Assembly (NCBI RefSeq): GCF_000428145.1 | Contig: NZ_ATZJ01000073.1 | Span: forward strand, 1-5,414 | Source of the DNA: Chitinilyticum litopenaei DSM 21440 | GTDB taxonomy: Bacteria > Pseudomonadota > Gammaproteobacteria > Burkholderiales > Chitinibacteraceae | Direction: 5' to 3' | DNA: 5,414 bases | Position numbers and translations under genes: made by a program | Shown here: in pieces, positions 4,340-5,414 of the stretch | Position numbering within the stretch: the first letter of the stretch is position 1 | Layout of the letters: the number at the start of each line of letters is the position of its first letter | The notes under the pieces: generated by a model | What the model saw: only the letters and a program-made list of their open reading frames with translations | Database searches by the model: none | Told to the model about the DNA's origin: nothing

Positions 4340-5011
4340 ATGCGCCGCGCCGACCGCCTCTACCAGATCACGCTCTTCCTGCGCAGCCGCACGCTGACCA
4401 CCGCGCGCTGGCTGGCGCAGGCGCTGAACGTGTCCGAACGCACCATCTACCGCGACATCGCCGACCTGATGTGTACGGGGCTGGACATCGAGGGCGAGGC
4501 TGGCGTGGGCTACCGGCTGCGCACGCGCAACGAGCTGCCGCCGCTGAGCTTTGGCGCGGCCGAGCTGGATGCGTTGCGCCTCGGTTGCCGGCTGGTGAGC
4601 CAGCGCGGCGACGCCGGGCTGGCGCTGGCGCGCATCGAAACCGCGCTGCGCGACGCCGGGCAGCGCCTGCCCGATACCGCGCTGTTCGCCCCGCCCGTGC
4701 GCGAGGACGCCACGCAGCCCGCGCTGGGCCTGTTGCGCACGGCCATCAGCGCCCGCCAGGAAGTGCATTTCGCCTACACGCGCGCCGACGGCACGCCCAG
4801 CGAGCGCACGGTGCAGCCACTGGGCATGTTCTATTGGGAAAACAGCTGCTCGATGGTCGGCTGGTGCACGCTGCGCGATGATTACCGCCACTTCCGCCTC
4901 GATCGCATGCAGGGGCTGGCGCTCACCGGCGTGCATTTCGCCCCGGTGCCCGGACGCAATCTGGCCGACTACCTGCGCCGCGAGGGCGTGCCGCCCGAGT
5001 GCCTGTTCTGA
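4340..5011 (+). CDS. YafY-type transcriptional regulator, HTH and WYL domains
   Basis: The 223-residue protein begins with a DeoR-like winged helix-turn-helix: RADRLYQITLFLRSR (3-17), LTTARWLAQALNVSERTIYRDI (19-40) with SERTIYRDI as recognition helix, and the wing GVGYRLR (56-61). A linker helix at 72-110 leads into a WYL domain (about 128-200): VHFAYTRADG, QPLGMFYWENSC and WCTLRDDYRHFRLDRM (175-190), where the Arg residues of the DDYRHFRLDR segment are typical ligand contacts. The three residues that name WYL appear to be Cys170-Ser171-Met172, an altered version. WYL proteins sense ligands, often nucleotides or nucleic acid, and regulate neighbouring genes. The start at 4340 gives the standard family N-terminus; there is no Shine-Dalgarno sequence. 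The frame is open far upstream, but that part overlaps the VOC gene out of frame and is not real. Its target is probably the VOC gene upstream. Confidence 0.88.
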   Translation: MRRADRLYQITLFLRSRTLTTARWLAQALNVSERTIYRDIADLMCTGLDIEGEAGVGYRLRTRNELPPLSFGAAELDALRLGCRLVSQRGDAGLALARIETALRDAGQRLPDTALFAPPVREDATQPALGLLRTAISARQEVHFAYTRADGTPSERTVQPLGMFYWENSCSMVGWCTLRDDYRHFRLDRMQGLALTGVHFAPVPGRNLADYLRREGVPPECLF

Positions 5012-5328
5012 AACCGGATGGCCAATGCAGCCGCATAAAAATCCCTGATTATGTCTTTCCTTCAGAAAGCGAAGTTTTTCAGCGCCTGCGGCGCGATGTT
5101 TTACATGCCGGGTGTGCCCGGCGGCACGTCAGGGGACTCTACTGCCCCCCACAAAGTCTGCGACTTTGCGGGGACCCCGCGCTTGCCAAGCCCCCCGACA
5201 CCCCCAAGGCGCGCGCGGCGCTAGGCGGCAAAGCCGCCAAGCTCTGCGGTGACAGCCGCCCCGCTGCGCGGGGTGCCTTGCGATGTGCCCCGCAGGAAAT
5301 CCCCTTGGGGGACCAATGCCGCTCAGTT
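5012..5328. other. Gene-free stretch carrying a series of short hairpins
   Basis: No convincing gene is seen. Perfect stems with very short loops follow one another: GCGCC/GGCGC at 5082-5094, GCCGGG/CCCGGC at 5107-5122, CAAAGTC/GACTTTG at 5152-5168, GCGGGG/CCCCGC at 5168-5180, GGCGGC/GCCGCC at 5224-5238 and CCCCGC/GCGGGG at 5259-5273. Open frames across it read as repeat-derived low-complexity sequence. It may be an intergenic repeat region or a structured transcript 3' end. The first stem, 70 bases after the regulator's stop and followed by GATGTTTT, could be a weak terminator. Confidence 0.5.
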
Positions 5329-5360
5329 AAGCAAAAAGCTCCGTCAGGAGCTTTTTGCTT
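5329..5360. terminator. Strong bidirectional rho-independent terminator
   Basis: A perfect 14-bp stem, AAGCAAAAAGCTCC at 5329-5342 and GGAGCTTTTTGCTT at 5347-5360, encloses a GTCA loop. The GC-rich heart (AGCTCC/GGAGCT) is flanked by A and T runs, so it gives a T-run exit in both directions. On the plus strand it can end transcripts from the VOC-regulator pair; on the minus strand it can end a gene that enters from beyond 5414. Confidence 0.88.
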
Positions 5361-5378
5361 TTGTAACATAGTGCCCCT

Positions 5379-5414
5379 TTAAACCGCGCTGCATCCCGAC
5401 AGATCAGCCTCCTC
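5379..5414 (-). CDS. Possible last codons of a minus-strand gene entering from the right
   Basis: On the minus strand the frame ending at TAA (5379-5381) is open to the window edge and reads EEADLSGCSAV. The strong terminator begins 18 bases beyond this stop, as expected downstream of a gene. Eleven codons are too few to test coding character, so this is a guess from position only. Confidence 0.22.
   Translation of the reverse strand, partial: EEADLSGCSAV

Noticed and set aside
4121..4936. Long minus-strand open frame opposite the VOC and WYL genes
   Set aside because: It is the antisense shadow of two well-recognised genes in GC-rich DNA; it has no family-like motifs and is rich in Ala, Arg and Gln.
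5082..5273. CRISPR-like array of short palindromes
   Set aside because: The stems differ in sequence and spacing, there is no constant repeat of 23-40 bases with unique spacers, and there is no cas gene.
4999..5382. Plus- and minus-strand open frames in the last 400 bases
   Set aside because: They read through the hairpins and the terminator (phrases such as KAPSGAF and KAPDGAF come from the terminator stem) and lack ribosome sites.

Overview
This is a GC-rich bacterial window. GC-rich codon third positions, the Gram-negative gene set and REP-type palindromes suggest a proteobacterium, most likely a betaproteobacterium. That placement is an inference from general features; no rRNA or marker gene is present.

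Layout, left to right. Positions 1-271 hold the 3' end of an IS630-family transposase whose stop codon lies in a CTAG tetranucleotide, the preferred IS630 target. Immediately after it is the remainder of a small multi-pass membrane protein gene (to 614), probably cut at its 5' end by the insertion. Facing it on the minus strand is a tight two-gene unit: a sodium-dependent bicarbonate transporter (sbtA, 943-1893) followed 2 bp later by its PII-like regulator (sbtB, 638-940). Upstream of sbtA is a 453-bp gene-free stretch. Its proximal part is AT-rich and probably carries the promoter; its distal part carries two inverted copies of a GC-rich intergenic repeat. A 120-aa protein of unknown function that looks like two tandem winged-helix-like halves follows (2347-2709, TTG start). 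The gap between it and the next, convergent gene is almost filled by a REP doublet nested inside a longer TA-flanked inverted repeat (2743-2859).

Positions 2890-3666 (minus) encode a zinc-ribbon protein with three cysteine clusters and two C-terminal membrane helices. A 260-bp divergent intergenic region rich in dyads, including an exact 18-bp palindrome, separates it from a plus-strand pair: a VOC (glyoxalase/bleomycin-resistance fold) protein (3927-4283) and a YafY-type HTH-WYL regulator (4340-5011). The last 400 bases show no convincing complete gene. They hold a series of short perfect hairpins and a strong bidirectional terminator (5329-5360), beyond which the last codons of a minus-strand gene may begin.

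Functionally there are two recognisable units: SbtA/SbtB for regulated bicarbonate uptake, and the VOC protein with its probable WYL-domain regulator. I do not see a CRISPR array, tRNA, rRNA, toxin-antitoxin or defence cassette. Nothing in the window clearly amounts to a new multi-gene system. The most unusual items are the duplicated winged-helix-like protein, the nested REP element, and the metal-ligand-poor VOC protein beside a divergent WYL regulator.
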